A DNA stretch of 64,000 nucleotides. Origin: Oxalobacteraceae bacterium. Its GTDB lineage: Bacteria > Pseudomonadota > Gammaproteobacteria > Burkholderiales > Burkholderiaceae_D. The DNA is taken from NCBI GenBank assembly GCA_900299005.1, contig OMID01000060.1:19790-83789 (forward strand), read 5' to 3'. Positions 34,030 to 43,138 of this stretch are shown here, piece by piece. Both the position numbers and the translations under genes were made by a program. The notes beneath the pieces are model-generated. The model did not search any database and was not told the origin of the DNA. It saw only the letters and a program-made list of their open reading frames with translations. The first letter of the stretch is position 1; each line of letters opens with the position of its first letter.

Positions 34030-34932
34030 ATGTCGCCCATGGAGCAGGTATTTGGCAACGACGACTCGCTTCCCGAACAGCGACAGGAGGCGGCCAAGAA
34101 GACCACCTGGGTCAGCATGGTCGTTAATGTGTTCTTGTGCGCTGTGCAGGTCCTGGCGGGTATGCTGACCAGCTCGGCTGGCCTGATTGCCGATGGTCTG
34201 CATTCGCTGACTGATCTGACCGCTGATGCCATCGTGTTGCTGGCGAATCGCCACAGCAGCAAGGATGCGGATGAAGACCATCACTACGGTCATCAGCGCT
34301 ATGAGACTGCAGCCTCTTTGTTCCTTGGCTTGAGTCTGGTCGCGGTGGGCGTGGGCATTGCCTGGTCGGCGACTCTCAAAATCATGCAGCCGCCTGCAGC
34401 GGCAGTGCAGTTTGCCGCGTTTTACGTCGCCCTCTTGGCACTCGTTTCCAAAGAGCTGCTGTTTCGTTACATGCTGAGAGCGGCAGAGAAAGTACGCTCA
34501 TCCATGCTGATCGCTAACGCCTGGCATGCGCGCGCCGATGCAGCCTCATCGCTGGTCGTCGCGCTCGGTGTTCTGGGTTCTGCGCTGGGCCATCCCACAC
34601 TGGATGCAGTAAGCGCACTGGTCGTGGGTCTGATGATCTGCAAGACAGGCGCAGGCTTTGCCTGGGAGGCATTGCATGACTTGATGGACCGTGCCGCCTC
34701 GGCAGAAACGTATCAGCACATCTTCGACGTCATTGCCAATACGCCTGGTGTGCGCGGTGTGCACGATCTCAGAACGCGCAAGATGGGTGATCTGATCGTG
34801 GTCGATGTGCACATCGAAGTGGATGGGAATGCCACAGTCAGAGAAGGCCATGACATCGGGTTAGAAGCGGCGAACCGGGTCAAGGTTGAGCTGCCGGTAC
34901 TCACGGTAATGACCCACATTGATCCGGCATGA
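34030..34932 (+). CDS. Cation diffusion facilitator family metal transporter
   Basis: 300 residues with six hydrophobic segments and a C-terminal cytoplasmic domain (about 210-300, VRGVHDLRTRKMGDLIVVDVHIEVD). Metal-binding pairs of CDF proteins are present: HSLTDLTAD in TM2 and HARADAASS in TM5, with HYGHQRYE between. The family exports Zn, Fe, Co or Mn in exchange for H+; the metal cannot be fixed by eye. The ATG at 34030 or 34039 is the start; a longer open frame upstream lacks family features. Confidence 0.87.
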   Translation: MSPMEQVFGNDDSLPEQRQEAAKKTTWVSMVVNVFLCAVQVLAGMLTSSAGLIADGLHSLTDLTADAIVLLANRHSSKDADEDHHYGHQRYETAASLFLGLSLVAVGVGIAWSATLKIMQPPAAAVQFAAFYVALLALVSKELLFRYMLRAAEKVRSSMLIANAWHARADAASSLVVALGVLGSALGHPTLDAVSALVVGLMICKTGAGFAWEALHDLMDRAASAETYQHIFDVIANTPGVRGVHDLRTRKMGDLIVVDVHIEVDGNATVREGHDIGLEAANRVKVELPVLTVMTHIDPA

Positions 34933-34950
34933 ACCGCTGGCACAGCGTCC

Positions 34951-35083
34951 AGAGCAGCGCTGATGAAGTTAACGCCGTGAGATTGCTCTTTCGCGCAACA
35001 GTGGCAAGCCGTTGAGTTGGCAGGCTCTCGCGTCGCACCGCGATGCTGGCTCGCCATAAAATGGGCCTTTTTCAGTGTCTCCC
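34951..35083. repeat. MITE-like repeat family 1, copy B
   Basis: 133 bp from AGCGCTGATGAAGTTAACG to TTTTTCAGTGTCTCCCTA. It shares CGCACCGCGATGCTGGCTCG and neighbouring sequence with copy A. The right end, read on the minus strand, is TAGGGAGACACTG, and its TAG is the stop codon of the DUF1537 kinase at 35083-35085. Confidence 0.7.
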
Positions 35084-36441
35084 TACGGATCATTGCCCGA
35101 AAAGCCCTGCAGCATCAAGCCGTACAACGCTGCTGTACCTACCTGGCCACCCTTGAGCAGCACTTCTTTGCCATGGATCTGAGGATCCTCGGAAAACAAG
35201 CTGCAGACATGTGCGTTCTGTCGGAAATGGCTGGCCTTGGTCTCCAGGGCGATCGCACCCAGCTGGCGCATCGTGAAGCTGGATGAATCACCGCCGGCCA
35301 CCACAATGCGGCTCAGGCCAGCCTCAACGATGGCGGCGCGAGCGAGCTTCGAATACAGCAAACCGATGCGGTGGGCGACAAATGCCGGCGCCGACACCCC
35401 TGCGGGGAGTCGGTCTTGCACGGCCGCCACATGATCATCATCCGGGCCTTTTGCCGTGTACATCACCACGCTCTTGCCCGAGCTGAGGGCGTCAAGCATC
35501 TGCCGCTGCAGTGCCTCCTGAGTTGCCTCATCCGCGCTGATCAGCTGCTCTGGCGTGATGCGTAGGCCGATAAAGCCTGCGGCGATAGCCCAGTCGATTT
35601 GCGCTGCTGAGAGCGCAGAGCAGCTGCCCGAGAGTACCAGCAGACGGTCCACCGGTGCCAGTGTGTGCGAGGGTTCAGGCGCTGTGATCTGGCCTTGCTC
35701 GCGCAGGTGAGCACCCAGCGCATGCGCAAGACCTTGCGCCGCCATCGCGCAGACCCTGCGTGAGCGAGACAATTGCCACAGACTGGCAGCCCCAGTGATC
35801 ACCTGGCGCTGGGTGTAGCCGTCGAATACCGCGCTGTCCTCATTAGACAGTTGCGCCACCAGCGCATCACTGGCGTTTTCCAGCGCATCCAGCTGACGCA
35901 AATCGATCAGCTGTTGTGGTTCGAAGCCTTGCTCGGTCAGAATTTTTGCGAGATCCGATTCATGCATGGGCGTGACCGGATGACGCGACATGACCGGATG
36001 ACGATCCAGTCGGTACACCTGATCTCCGGCCCGCGCATAGTGATGGCCAAACAGCGTGTAGCGTCCGAATTCAGGTGTGGCCGATAAAATTGGCACAAAG
36101 CTCTCGGGCCACACTGTGCGCATCAGCCGTATCGCTTCGCCGAGACTGCCAATCGAGGCTGAGGAATCGAATGTGGAGCAGCATTTGTACTGGATGAAAT
36201 TCACCCCCAGCTGATGAAAATTTTCGAGTACTGGCAAGAGCTCATCGGCCATCGCTTCCGAAGGGAGCGAGCGCGCCGTGCCAGCCACGCCGATCACATC
36301 ATAGGACTGCGCTGCTTTTTGCAGCACATTCGCATCGGGGTTAGAAAAAAACAGCAATGTGCGCAGACCGTGCCGTGCATATTGCGCGGCATTGTCGGAA
36401 GCGCCGGTGAAATCATCACCGTAAAAGGCGAGGTGGATCAT
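35083..36441 (-). CDS. Four-carbon acid sugar kinase family protein (DUF1537), OiaK/OtnK-like
   Basis: 452 residues. The start MIHLAFYGDDFTGASDNAAQYARHG holds the DUF1537 substrate motif DDFTGA(S/N), and the C-terminal nucleotide-binding part has RIVVAGGDSSS and LLKGGQVGTAAL. The family phosphorylates acid sugars such as threonate, erythronate and 3-oxo-isoapionate. In this operon with a RuBisCO-like protein and an SDR, the 3-oxo-isoapionate kinase role (OiaK) of apionate catabolism is the best inference. It is the last gene; the stop is supplied by the end of a MITE-like repeat. Confidence 0.82.
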   Translation of the reverse strand: MIHLAFYGDDFTGASDNAAQYARHGLRTLLFFSNPDANVLQKAAQSYDVIGVAGTARSLPSEAMADELLPVLENFHQLGVNFIQYKCCSTFDSSASIGSLGEAIRLMRTVWPESFVPILSATPEFGRYTLFGHHYARAGDQVYRLDRHPVMSRHPVTPMHESDLAKILTEQGFEPQQLIDLRQLDALENASDALVAQLSNEDSAVFDGYTQRQVITGAASLWQLSRSRRVCAMAAQGLAHALGAHLREQGQITAPEPSHTLAPVDRLLVLSGSCSALSAAQIDWAIAAGFIGLRITPEQLISADEATQEALQRQMLDALSSGKSVVMYTAKGPDDDHVAAVQDRLPAGVSAPAFVAHRIGLLYSKLARAAIVEAGLSRIVVAGGDSSSFTMRQLGAIALETKASHFRQNAHVCSLFSEDPQIHGKEVLLKGGQVGTAALYGLMLQGFSGNDP

Positions 36442-36507
36442 CAGACAAAAAGAATGAACGCAAGAGCGTGAGCGTCGGAGAGTGAACGGAAGAGCGACTT
36501 CGCTGAT

Positions 36508-38370
36508 TTATTTCAGAAAACCGGTGGAGATCCAGGGCACCATAGCGACGATCACGATGCCGATGAAGAGCGCAACCATGTAGCCGATGATGGGACGGAT
36601 TCCTTCGTCCGGGTGCGTCTGGCTGACCGCACAGGCGCCGTAGTAGCCTACGCCGAAAGGGGGCGAGAACAGGCCAAGACCCATCGACAGAATAACCACC
36701 ATCGCATACTGCACTTCGTTGATGCCCATATCGCGGGCGATGGGGAAGAGGAGAGGGCCAAACAGGACGATCGCCGGGATGCCTTCCAGCACGCTGCCCA
36801 GAATGATGAACGCGACGATCGAGACCGCCATGAACATGCCGGCACCACCGGGCAGGCTGCCCATCATCTCTGCCAGCGATTGCGAGAAACCCGACTGCAC
36901 CAGTGCCCACGCCATCGCAGTCGCAGTGCCGATGATAATCAGGATGGCCCCGGACAAGGCCACGGTCTCGATGAGGATCTCGCCGAGTCGGCGCACATTG
37001 AACTGTCGGTAGATCAGCAAGCCCACCAGCAGCGAATAGACGATGCCCACGGTTGAGACTTCAGTCGCTGTGGCCACGCCCTCGATCACCGCCGCGCGGA
37101 TCACGAAGGGCAGCAGCAGGGCGGGCAGCGCAACGACAAAGCAGTGAAGGATTTCGCGTGGCGTGGCACGTGCAGGCAGTTCGACAGACTCGCGACGGGC
37201 GCGCCAGCCAATCAGCAGGCACAGCATCAGCGCCAGCACGAGCCCGGGCATCAGTCCACCGGCGAACAGCGCCGCTATCGACACGCCGGTCACCGAGCCT
37301 ATCGTGATGAGCACGATACTTGGTGGTATGGTTTCGGTCTGCGCCCCTGTGGACGCCAGCAAGGCCACCAGCTCGCCGCGTTTTTGTCCGCGCTTGGTCA
37401 TCTCCGGGAAGAGTACCGGCGCTACCGCGGCCATATCAGCGGCTTTCGAGCCCGAGATCCCGGACACCAGATACATCGAGCCCACCAGCACATAAGACAA
37501 GCCACCTCGCACATGGCCGAGCAGCGATGCCAAAAAAGCGACCATGGTGCGTGCCATACCTGTCATTTCGACGACGAGCCCGAGAAATACGAACATGGGC
37601 ACTGCCAGCAGGATGAGATGCGACACGCCCTCATCAACGCGGCCGACCACGACATCCAGCGGCATCGAGGTTGACAAGGACAGGTAAGAGAAGGTCGCCA
37701 GTCCGAACGCGAACGCGATGGGCATGCCGAGCATCACGGCAGTACCGACGATGCCGATGAAAAAGATAACGAGGTTAAGGTTGCCCAGGTCGGCCAGTAC
37801 CGGTCCTGCGACATGCAGCGTAGCCGCAAGTGCAAGCGCGATCAGCGCGGCCAATATCGTCTCTCTGGCGCCGCGCATCAGGAGTTTGACGATGGTGATC
37901 GCCATCATCAGCAAGGTCGCAACTGGCAGTGCCGCTGCGCGCCAGCCATCTGCGATCGACAGACCCGGTAGTTCGATCTCGCTTTGCTGCATGAGATAGC
38001 CGATGCTGGGCTCAGCCAGCAGCGCCAGAAAGCACAAACAAGCCGTCCATGCAGCAAAGTCCCAGCGCGCGCGCCAGAGATCGTTGCTGTTGTTTACTAG
38101 CGCCGTCATTCGCATATGCGCGTGGCGATGCAGGGCGACTGCGGCACCCATCATGGCCAGCCACAGGAACAAGACGCTGGAGAGTTCGTCAGCAACGATG
38201 AGTGGTTTGTGGAAGACGTAGCGAGCGATCACCCCGGTGAACAGCAGAATGACCTCGACAGCGACCAATGCCGCAGCTGGCAGCGCAACCAGCCAGCCGA
38301 GCAGCTTGTCAATGCGGGCGAGCGCACTGCTTGTTGATGCAGCGGCTTCGCGATCGACGTGCGCACTCAT
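36508..38370 (-). CDS. TRAP transporter permease, fused small (DctQ) and large (DctM) subunits
   Basis: 620 residues, longer than a DctM (about 425) because of a fused DctQ at the N-terminus: residues 20-180 hold the four-helix DctQ unit (GVIARYVFHKPLIVADELSSVLFLW). From about 195 the DctM part follows (FFIGIVGTAVMLGMPIAFAFG, GSKAADMAAVAPVLFPEM, LFSPPFGVGYY). It imports an acid substrate with Na+ using the binding protein encoded just upstream, with a 4-bp overlap. The substrate is probably the acid sugar handled by the operon. Confidence 0.9.
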   Translation of the reverse strand: MSAHVDREAAASTSSALARIDKLLGWLVALPAAALVAVEVILLFTGVIARYVFHKPLIVADELSSVLFLWLAMMGAAVALHRHAHMRMTALVNNSNDLWRARWDFAAWTACLCFLALLAEPSIGYLMQQSEIELPGLSIADGWRAAALPVATLLMMAITIVKLLMRGARETILAALIALALAATLHVAGPVLADLGNLNLVIFFIGIVGTAVMLGMPIAFAFGLATFSYLSLSTSMPLDVVVGRVDEGVSHLILLAVPMFVFLGLVVEMTGMARTMVAFLASLLGHVRGGLSYVLVGSMYLVSGISGSKAADMAAVAPVLFPEMTKRGQKRGELVALLASTGAQTETIPPSIVLITIGSVTGVSIAALFAGGLMPGLVLALMLCLLIGWRARRESVELPARATPREILHCFVVALPALLLPFVIRAAVIEGVATATEVSTVGIVYSLLVGLLIYRQFNVRRLGEILIETVALSGAILIIIGTATAMAWALVQSGFSQSLAEMMGSLPGGAGMFMAVSIVAFIILGSVLEGIPAIVLFGPLLFPIARDMGINEVQYAMVVILSMGLGLFSPPFGVGYYGACAVSQTHPDEGIRPIIGYMVALFIGIVIVAMVPWISTGFLK

Positions 38371-39380
38371 GCAAGCTTTCCGGCGGCTTTTTCAAGCAGT
38401 GTCCACGCCTCTTCGCCAAACTCCTTGCGCCAGTTTGCGTAGTAGCCACTACTGCGGAGTTTTTCGCGGAAGGAGACAGGCTCGGCGGCGTTGAATACCA
38501 TGCCTTTTTCTTCCAGCGCTTTGCGCAGCTGAGAATTCATCTCGGCGATGTCCTTGCGTTGCAAGAGGGCGAACTCATTGAAGTTCTTGGCAGCGATTTC
38601 TTGTATGCGTGCCGGCATTCTGTCCCAGGCACGCTTGTTGGCCAATATCCAGAAGCCATCCCACATGTGATTGGTCAGAGAGCAGTATTTCTGCACTTCG
38701 TAGAGTCGAGCGACGGAGGCGATCGCGAGCGGATTTTCCTGTCCGTCGACCACGTGCGTCTGCAGCGCCGAGTACACCTCGTTGAAACTGATGCCGGAGG
38801 GCGCAGCACCGAGTGACTCGAAGAGCGAAATCCACAACTTGCCGATCGGGACACGAATCTTCATGCCCGAAAGATCGCCGACGTTTGCGATGGGTTTCAC
38901 GTTATTCGTGATCTGACGGAAGCCGTTATCCCAGATGCGATCCATCACCACGAGCCCCGCACCAGTAATCTGCGCGCGGATATGTTTACCCAGATCGCCA
39001 TCCATGCCCTGCCAGACCTGGTCGTAGGTCTTGAAGGCGAAGCCGACGCCCGAGAGCGCGGCCTTGGGCACTAGTGAAGAGAGCGCATTCGCACCTGAAA
39101 CACTGAAAAATTCCAGTGCGCCACTGCGTAATTGCGTGAACATGGCCGGATCGCCACCGAGCTGGTTGTTCGGAAACACGCGAATATTGAGCTTGCCATC
39201 TGTCTGTTCTTTCATGGCTTTAGCCGCCTCGATCAAACGTGCTGACAGGGGGTGTGTGGCAGGCAGGTTAGTGCCGAACTTGAACTCGAATTCAGCGGCA
39301 TGGGCGGTGTGTACCCAGGGCCCGGTGATGGCGGCCGCGCCGGTGGCAGCCAGAAAATCGCGACGCGTGAATTGAGTCAT
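38367..39380 (-). CDS. TRAP transporter solute-binding protein (DctP family)
   Basis: 337 residues from ATG 39380, fixed by CAAGGAGAG 5 bp upstream and by a Tat signal beginning there (TRRDFLAATGAAAITGPWVHTAHA). The DctP fold is evident: FKFGTNLPATHPLS, the conserved Arg region PIGKLWISLFESLGAAPSGIS and DGQENPLAI. It captures the substrate in the periplasm and hands it to the fused DctQM permease coded next. The ligand is inferred to be an acid sugar, from the operon. Confidence 0.9.
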   Translation of the reverse strand: MTQFTRRDFLAATGAAAITGPWVHTAHAAEFEFKFGTNLPATHPLSARLIEAAKAMKEQTDGKLNIRVFPNNQLGGDPAMFTQLRSGALEFFSVSGANALSSLVPKAALSGVGFAFKTYDQVWQGMDGDLGKHIRAQITGAGLVVMDRIWDNGFRQITNNVKPIANVGDLSGMKIRVPIGKLWISLFESLGAAPSGISFNEVYSALQTHVVDGQENPLAIASVARLYEVQKYCSLTNHMWDGFWILANKRAWDRMPARIQEIAAKNFNEFALLQRKDIAEMNSQLRKALEEKGMVFNAAEPVSFREKLRSSGYYANWRKEFGEEAWTLLEKAAGKLA

Positions 39381-39430
39381 GGTGCTCTCCTTGTTTTTGT
39401 TGTTCATCACTGAGGTGATTGTCGAGTAAT

Positions 39431-40636
39431 TCAGCCGGAAAATTTTTCCAGGGCTTCACGGAGCTCGCGGTGTGTTCTCGCGGCGATCTCCAGAGGCACA
39501 CCTTGTATAGCCGCTTCCCAGGATTGCCGAAGTGCGGCCACACCCGCGGCAATGCCCCCCGGGTGGGCGAACAGCCCGCCGCCGGCAAGGAAAATAAGAT
39601 CGGTCGATTGCAGCGCTGTCCATGTCCCGGGCGCCTGCCTGACGGTTTGTCCTGACGAAAAGACGGGCATCACCGTGCAGGGTTTATGCGGGAACATGGG
39701 AGTCAGACAGGCGCGTGCCGAGGCGATCACACTGCTGTCACTCTCCCGAAACTTGTTTGCCAGACCGTTCACATGCATCTGATCAGCGCCGGCCAGTCGC
39801 CACAGCTTTTGCCAAGCCAGGTAAGACCATCCAGCCTGTAAATAGCCCCAACCGTTGCGATGCGCGTGAATCGGCAATTGGGCATGCTTGCGGAATGCAT
39901 TGAATCCGGTCATGCCGACCGAGTTCAGGCTCAGCATCGTCAGAGTGCCGCCCATCGACAGCACCAGATCGTGCCGGCGCTTCATCTCATCGAGCTCGCC
40001 GGTCAGATTGAACGCGTACATTACTTTCTTACCTTGCCGATCAGCGTGGCGATTGATCACGTGCATGACCTTGCGTACCCGCTCGTCGAAAGGACAGGCA
40101 GGCCCATCCGCTTGTAATTCGTCATCCTTGATGAAATCCACGCCTGCAGCACAGAGCTGATCGACCAATTCTGCGGTGCCGTCTGCTGATAGTCCGACGG
40201 AAGGTTTGATAATCGTGCCGATCAGAGGACCCGATGCCACACCCGAAAGCGCCCGGGTGCCGGCGATGCCGAAGGCCGGGCCGGGATAGGCGGCAGCAAA
40301 TTCGTTCGGCAGCTCGATATCCATCAGGCGCAGCCCTGCGGCGGGTTTCAGTTCGAACAGATTGCCGGCGACGGTAGCCATCAAATTCGGCAGCGATGCG
40401 CCAAAATTTTCTAGCGGCCATGAGAGTTTCAGCAAGTAGCGCTTGTGATCAGGCGGTGCCGATGTCTCTAGCGGCGTAATCTCCCAGGTCGCAGCGGCGC
40501 GAGCTTTGAGTGCCTCGTCTTCACCCGGAACAGGCACAAAGGTGCCGGATGATTGCTCGCCGGCGATGATGTCTGCGGCACGTTCAGGCGCAAACGCCGT
40601 GTCGAGATGATAGGTGGCGTGAACACGAGAGACCAT
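39431..40636 (-). CDS. RuBisCO-like protein (form IV), probable acid-sugar phosphate decarboxylase
   Basis: 401 residues. The large-subunit fold is kept with the metal triad K170, D172, E173 (DFIKDDE), and the active-site Lys K144 in TIIKPSVGLS. The residue equivalent to the second catalytic Lys of true RuBisCO is Ser (S146), so CO2 fixation on ribulose bisphosphate is not expected. H259, K295 and the glycine loop AGGGLFAHPGG remain. Together with a DUF1537 kinase, an SDR and a TRAP system, this fits the OiaX type that acts on 3-oxo-isoapionate 4-phosphate; RLPs of the methionine salvage kind are less likely. Operon order runs SDR, RLP, TRAP, kinase. Confidence 0.85.
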   Translation of the reverse strand: MVSRVHATYHLDTAFAPERAADIIAGEQSSGTFVPVPGEDEALKARAAATWEITPLETSAPPDHKRYLLKLSWPLENFGASLPNLMATVAGNLFELKPAAGLRLMDIELPNEFAAAYPGPAFGIAGTRALSGVASGPLIGTIIKPSVGLSADGTAELVDQLCAAGVDFIKDDELQADGPACPFDERVRKVMHVINRHADRQGKKVMYAFNLTGELDEMKRRHDLVLSMGGTLTMLSLNSVGMTGFNAFRKHAQLPIHAHRNGWGYLQAGWSYLAWQKLWRLAGADQMHVNGLANKFRESDSSVIASARACLTPMFPHKPCTVMPVFSSGQTVRQAPGTWTALQSTDLIFLAGGGLFAHPGGIAAGVAALRQSWEAAIQGVPLEIAARTHRELREALEKFSG

Positions 40637-40690
40637 GATGCATCGATGCGGGAATGTGGTCAGAGCGAACAGCTCAGATAAGCGGCACGA

Positions 40691-41455
40691 TCAGATGCCG
40701 CGCGCCCCGGAGGCAAGAAAGCCACCATCTACCGGCATCGAGATACCCGTGATGTAGGACGCCTGATCGGATGCGAGAAAGGCGACTACGGCAGCGATCT
40801 CGGAGACTGTCCCGTAACGGTTCATCGGTATGGCGCTGGAATATTCCTGTTTGAATTTTTCGGTGTGCAGAACGCGGGTGAACGGCGTATCTACCGGACC
40901 CGGTGAGACCGCGTTAGCGGTAATGCCATGCTCGGCGAGTTCGACGGCCATCTGACGCGTGAGCGCGATGACCGCGCCTTTCGAGGTGCCGTAGGCAGTG
41001 CGTCCGGTGCCCACTGCACGCATACCGGCAACGGAAGCAATGTTGATGATGCGTCCCCACTTTTCTTGCACCATCATGCGAGCCGCATGCTGGCTGCACA
41101 GAAGCGTCCCTGTGACGTTGACGTTCATGGTGTACTCGAAGTGGTCCAGCGGATACTCGAGGAAAGGGTATACCTTGGCCAGCCCCGCGCTGTTGACCAG
41201 TACGTCACAGCGGCCGAAGTCCTTGCGGATGCTGTCGAAGGCCGCAGTGACCGACGCCGCATTGCCGACGTCAATCTCGACGGTGCTGACGGAGAGGCCT
41301 TGCTGAGTCAGTTCGCTCGCCGTCTGTTGGGCGGCTGCGGTGTCGCGGTCTGCGATAACGACGTGGTGGCCGGATGCGGCGAGTTGTGCGACGGATTCGC
41401 CCCCAATGCCCATGGCACCGCCGGTAACGACGGCAACGCGTTGCTTATGCATCAT
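40691..41455 (-). CDS. Short-chain dehydrogenase/reductase of the acid-sugar operon
   Basis: 254 residues of the classical SDR type: TGGAMGIG cofactor site, NSAG, a catalytic S-Y-K set (IASVAG, AYGTSKGA) and the C-terminal ITGISMPVDGG. D in VIADRD after strand 2 favours NAD(H). It is first in the operon with the RuBisCO-like protein; it may oxidise the incoming acid sugar. The promoter should lie in 41456-41490, squeezed between it and a MITE-like element. Confidence 0.88.
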   Translation of the reverse strand: MMHKQRVAVVTGGAMGIGGESVAQLAASGHHVVIADRDTAAAQQTASELTQQGLSVSTVEIDVGNAASVTAAFDSIRKDFGRCDVLVNSAGLAKVYPFLEYPLDHFEYTMNVNVTGTLLCSQHAARMMVQEKWGRIINIASVAGMRAVGTGRTAYGTSKGAVIALTRQMAVELAEHGITANAVSPGPVDTPFTRVLHTEKFKQEYSSAIPMNRYGTVSEIAAVVAFLASDQASYITGISMPVDGGFLASGARGI

Positions 41456-41490
41456 GTCCCCTGCGCGGATCGTGTCCGCTTATTGTTTTT

Positions 41491-41620
41491 TTAAGAGGCC
41501 CTATCAAAATGCCGCTGGCTGCGTTGGGGGTGCCCTAACGTACCTCTGTACTGTCTTCGGCGTCCCCGCCTTGCCAGCGATCGCGCTGCTTCGCCGCGCT
41601 CATTTTGATAGAGCCTATAA
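41491..41620. repeat. MITE-like repeat family 2, complete copy
   Basis: 130 bp with terminal inverted repeats: left TTAAGAGGCCCTATCAAAAT, right (read inverted) TTATAGGCTCTATCAAAATG; 14 of 15 inner positions agree. The inside (GTACCTCTGTACTGTC to GCGATCGCGCTGCTTCGC) carries no gene. Related copies are at 1381, 18981 and 42684. It lies between the SDR and FGE genes. Confidence 0.8.
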
Positions 41621-41730
41621 GTCCGTAGTCCGATGCATGAAACCCGCCGCTATGAGGTACGGTACCGTGTCTCTTGCGATAGCAGACCATACCACAACGA
41701 AGGCACGGGACAAAGAGGTGGCGGGGACGA

Positions 41731-42498
41731 TCAGTCCTCGCGCACGACGCGGAACCCGCCGCCGCGGCTGCTGTAGCGAATTTCGGAAGAGAACTTCGTT
41801 CGCACCGACGACCCCACGGAGGCGGGCTTGCTGTACCAGGTGCCGCCGCGCACGACGCGCTGTCCGCAATCGCCGCTGGTCCAGGCGCTGCCATCCTCCG
41901 GAGCGCCCACATAGCTGGCGTTCCAGCAGTCATCTGTCCACTCCCAGACATTGCCGTACATGTCGTAGAGCCCGAAATCATTCGGCTTGCGCTGACCGAC
42001 CGGATGGGTAGTCTCCTCCGAGTTGTCATCGAACCAGGCATACTCGGCGAGTTGTCCCTGACCGAAGTAGTAGTCGCTCTTGCTGCCTGCGCGCGCGGCA
42101 TATTCCCATTCGGCTTCCGTTGGAAGCCGGTAGCGTTTACCGGTCTTTTCCGAGAGCTTGCGGGTGAATTCGCGCGCGAGCTTCCAGGTGACTTGTTCAA
42201 CGGGGTGGTTGCCGCCTTTGAACTGGGCAGGACGAGAACCCATGATCGACCACCATTCATCCTGCGTGACTTCGAATTTGCCGATGGCGAAAGCTTTGAT
42301 GTTGACCGGATGCGCGGGCTGCGCGGTATCGTCTGCGGCCTTGCTCGACCCCATCACGAAACTGCCGGCGGGCAGGGAGATCATCTCTGGGCAATCGGGA
42401 CAATCCCGGGAGACAGCGGGCTGTGCGGCGTGGACTGCGGTGGGCAGAGCAAGAGAAAAAAGACTGAACCCTACGATTGTTTTAATCTTGTTATTCAT
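41731..42498 (-). CDS. Secreted formylglycine-generating-enzyme-like (SUMF1) domain protein
   Basis: 255 residues with a Sec signal (to about residue 24). The FGE-sulfatase fold is clear: FVMGSS, FEVTQDEWW, HPVEQVTW, RLPTEAEWEYAARAG, GLYDMYGNVWEWTDDCW, VVRGGTWYSKP and RGGGFRVVRED. The two active-site cysteines of true FGE are not obvious in the last third (only DCGQ), so this may be a binding or structural SUMF1-like protein instead. No sulfatase is near. Monocistronic. Confidence 0.8.
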   Translation of the reverse strand: MNNKIKTIVGFSLFSLALPTAVHAAQPAVSRDCPDCPEMISLPAGSFVMGSSKAADDTAQPAHPVNIKAFAIGKFEVTQDEWWSIMGSRPAQFKGGNHPVEQVTWKLAREFTRKLSEKTGKRYRLPTEAEWEYAARAGSKSDYYFGQGQLAEYAWFDDNSEETTHPVGQRKPNDFGLYDMYGNVWEWTDDCWNASYVGAPEDGSAWTSGDCGQRVVRGGTWYSKPASVGSSVRTKFSSEIRYSSRGGGFRVVRED

Positions 42499-42829
42499 GA
42501 GGCAGTTACGGGTGAAGCAAGCGCGGAATAACGCGCCGAGCGATGGAAATAGCGATGGAAATAGCGACCAAAGGCGATACGATAGCAGGTATTTGATAGC
42601 GGGTATTTTTTACCCGCATGATAATGTCCCGCGCTCGAGTGATTCGCGCTCGCGTCATTGATTGGCGCCCACACAATGTCGCGGGTGGTGGTCTTGGGGG
42701 CGTCTTGGCGTACGTCGCTACTGTCTGCGACGACCCCGCCCAGCCAGCGACCGCGCCACTTCGCAGTACTCGTTTTTCAGGGCTTCTTGTTAACTGATCA
42801 GATTAATTCAAGAAAAGTAGGAGGAAACA
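42499..42829. other. Intergenic region with hairpin and repeat
   Basis: Holds a 12-bp direct tandem (GCGATGGAAATA twice, 42539-42565), a hairpin GCGGGTATTTTTTACCCGC at 42599-42617, and a family-2 repeat copy listed separately. AGGAGGAAACA precedes the next gene. Confidence 0.5.
42684..42790. repeat. Repeat family 2 copy without the outer inverted ends
   Basis: TTGGGGGCGTCTTGGCGTAC, then TACTGTCTGCGACGACCC and CAGCCAGCGACCGCGCC match, in order, the copies at 18981 and 41491. The CTATCAAAATG ends have decayed to CGTTTTTCAGGGC. Confidence 0.65.
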
Positions 42830-43138
42830 ATGAAACGCACGGGTATGGCTTTGCTGCTGGCGAGTGCTTGTCTCTCTGTGACTGCGGCACCCTATCCGCT
42901 AGGGACGATGACCTGCGCGGATATGGGTCGCTTTGCGTCGGAGGCCCAGGGTTGGCGCGAAGCCGGAATGAAGCGTGAAGAGGCGTTTGATCGGCTCGAG
43001 ACCCGTAGCTTCAACGATCCGGTCGAGAAGAAAAATCTTGAAAGAGTGCTGGCCATGGTGTTTGGCAGTTATGGCAAGGCATGGACAATCGAGAGTGCTG
43101 GCAATGCTATCCGCTCGGATTGTCAGGCGGGACGCTAG
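42830..43138 (+). CDS. Small secreted protein of unknown function
   Basis: 102 residues with a Sec signal (MKRTGMALLLASACLSVTAA) and a strong ribosome site (GTAGGAGGAAACA). The mature part is helical with two cysteines (MTCADMG and RSDCQAGR), likely disulfide-linked, giving a small four-helix-like periplasmic protein. Family unknown. The stop codon TAG joins the first base of a MITE-like repeat (copy C), so the original C-terminus may have differed slightly. Confidence 0.6.
   Translation: MKRTGMALLLASACLSVTAAPYPLGTMTCADMGRFASEAQGWREAGMKREEAFDRLETRSFNDPVEKKNLERVLAMVFGSYGKAWTIESAGNAIRSDCQAGR

Noticed and set aside
39431-40636. Carbon-fixing RuBisCO large subunit
   Set aside because: The residue equal to the second catalytic Lys is Ser, there is no small subunit or phosphoribulokinase, and the operon is for acid sugars.
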